Source: Marinobacterium mangrovicola (GTDB lineage Bacteria > Pseudomonadota > Gammaproteobacteria > Pseudomonadales > Balneatricaceae). From it: a DNA stretch of 64,000 nucleotides. The DNA lies in the NCBI RefSeq assembly GCF_004339595.1, contig NZ_SMFU01000007.1, positions 310,001 to 374,000 on the forward strand, written 5' to 3'. Every line of letters starts with the position of its first letter. Within the stretch, counting starts at the first letter, position 1. Positions 63,105 to 64,000 of this stretch are shown piece by piece. The position numbers and the translations under genes were made by a program. The notes beneath the pieces are model-generated. The model ran no database searches and had not been told where the DNA came from. It saw only the letters and a program-made list of their open reading frames with translations.

Positions 63105-64000
63105 TTAGTCATACTGGCTCAGCGTCTTGTGCAGTTCGTCGGATTTGGCCTTTGCCGCGACCAGTTCCTGTTCGATCTGCTCGCGTTCGTCGTCGGCTTC
63201 GGCCTTCTTCAGCGCGCGCTCACCCTTGGTGATCGCGGCTTTGGCCATAGCGGCGTCGATACGCAGTTGCTTAAGGTCGATGCCCGCCTGGGCCGCAGCG
63301 TCCATCTTGGCTTTCTCGACCTTGTTGAACGCTTCGGTGGCTTCATCGAAACGTTTTTTCAGATCGTCGACATCCGCTTGCAGTGCTGAGCGCTCGTCAT
63401 CGCTTTCTGCGGCTTCCAGTGCGGCTTCGGCTTTCTTAAGCTTGGTGCGCATGATCGACACCTGCTGTTTCAGCGCCTTGGCGTCCAGCGCCGGCTCGGC
63501 GGCAGGCTCGGGCTTGGCCGGTGCTTCTGTCTTTTCGGCTGTCTCGGCGGGTTGCGCTGCTTCAAAGGCTTTCTGCGCCTCGTCCGCTTTGTTCTCCAGT
63601 GTTTCCACCGTGGCGCGCAGTTTGTCGATGCCGTCCAGGCCTTTGTCTTCCGCGTTTTTCAGCGCATCCTGGGCTTTTTTAAGCTTGGTGCGGGCAACGG
63701 CTGCAGCTACTTTCAACTGCTTCAGCTCGGCGTTGCCGCCCTCGGAGGGCGCGGGGGAGCCGGCCTCAAGTGCCTTCTCGGCGGCTTCCGCCTTGCTACG
63801 CGCATCGTTCAGCGCCTGCTCAAGCTCCGCCAGGCCTTCGCTATTGCCGGCGGCGGCTTCGTCAAACGCCTTCTGTGCCTTCTTCAGTTTGGTGCGCGCC
63901 ACAGCGGCGGCTGTCTTCAGTTGCTTGATGTCTGGAGTAGCCTGCTCGGTGGCTTCTTCCTTGGGTTTGGCGGCTGCAGCCTTGCGTGCTTCCTGAGCCT
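63105..64000 (-). CDS. rnfC: Rnf complex FeS/NADH subunit RnfC, C-terminal repeat part (cut by edge)
   Basis: Open frame from the right edge to a stop at 63105. Only the C-terminal extension is inside the window; the catalytic N-terminal NADH/FMN/[4Fe-4S] part lies to the right. About four degenerate repeats of K-x-L-K/R-x-x-A-x-A-x-A/R-T-K-L-K-K-A, highly Ala/Lys/Glu-rich and helical, are visible. Such tails are known in gammaproteobacterial RnfC and vary in length. A GTG at 63902 is an internal Val codon, not a start. Confidence 0.88.
   Translation of the reverse strand, partial: AQEARKAAAAKPKEEATEQATPDIKQLKTAAAVARTKLKKAQKAFDEAAAGNSEGLAELEQALNDARSKAEAAEKALEAGSPAPSEGGNAELKQLKVAAAVARTKLKKAQDALKNAEDKGLDGIDKLRATVETLENKADEAQKAFEAAQPAETAEKTEAPAKPEPAAEPALDAKALKQQVSIMRTKLKKAEAALEAAESDDERSALQADVDDLKKRFDEATEAFNKVEKAKMDAAAQAGIDLKQLRIDAAMAKAAITKGERALKKAEADDEREQIEQELVAAKAKSDELHKTLSQYD

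Overview
The window reads as chromosomal DNA of a free-living, nitrogen-fixing gammaproteobacterium, probably marine and Oceanospirillales/Pseudomonadales-like (lineage is inference). The reasons are the Azotobacter-type nif gene set, the Min, Rnf, Ast, NrdAB and FhuBCDF gene families, and sigma54, NifA, Fur, Zur and NrdR sites of gammaproteobacterial type. Coding density is high. I saw no transposase, integrase, phage gene or CRISPR array.

Layout. 1-12.8 kb: the distal part of a nif region. nifT, nifY, a DUF6129-like gene and the leucine-rich-variant FeS protein come first. An antiparallel qmcA-nfeD pair interrupts. Then a NifA/sigma54-type promoter drives nifE-nifN-nifX-DUF269-DUF683-fdxB-[2Fe-2S] ferredoxin and three poorly known genes (one DUF364-like). 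A second NifA/sigma54-type promoter drives iscA-nifU-nifS. 13.2-18.7 kb: a covalent-flavin type oxidase, then a zinc-uptake locus (two DUF2796 proteins, DUF3299, ABC permease and ATPase) behind a Zur box. 19-22.3 kb: tag, minCDE and a DUF4388-like gene. 22.3-27.7 kb: an arginine succinyltransferase (Ast) pathway operon without astA or astE but with an M20 hydrolase. 27.9-38.6 kb: a small basic protein, a CZB chemoreceptor, an Arg/Lys/Orn decarboxylase, a secreted subtilase, an acyl-CoA synthetase, an orphan nifX paralogue with its own NifA/sigma54-like promoter, an AEC transporter and a lipoprotein. 38.6-47.5 kb: a Fur-controlled hydroxamate-type siderophore uptake locus. 47.7-52.3 kb: purEK, a manganese-riboswitch-controlled UPF0016 exporter, small genes and a DegP-like protease. 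52.3-53.1 kb: a tRNA-Tyr gene followed by three 169-180 bp repeats that each carry the last 19 nt of the tRNA. 53.3-57.2 kb: nrdAB and a ferredoxin under tandem NrdR boxes. 57.9-64 kb: nth, a diguanylate cyclase and a REC-CheC regulator, then rnfE, rnfG, rnfD and the 3' part of rnfC running off the right edge.

Functional links. The nif genes cover FeMo-cofactor assembly (NifE/N/X/Y, DUF269), FeS supply (IscA, NifU, NifS) and electron carriers. Rnf could feed low-potential electrons to nitrogenase. Zinc, iron and manganese each have a visible regulatory element (Zur, Fur, yybP-ykoY). The most unusual element is the tRNA-Tyr repeat array, which resembles in architecture the 178-bp repeats downstream of E. 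coli tyrT. The next is the nifX paralogue outside the nif cluster with predicted nif-type control.
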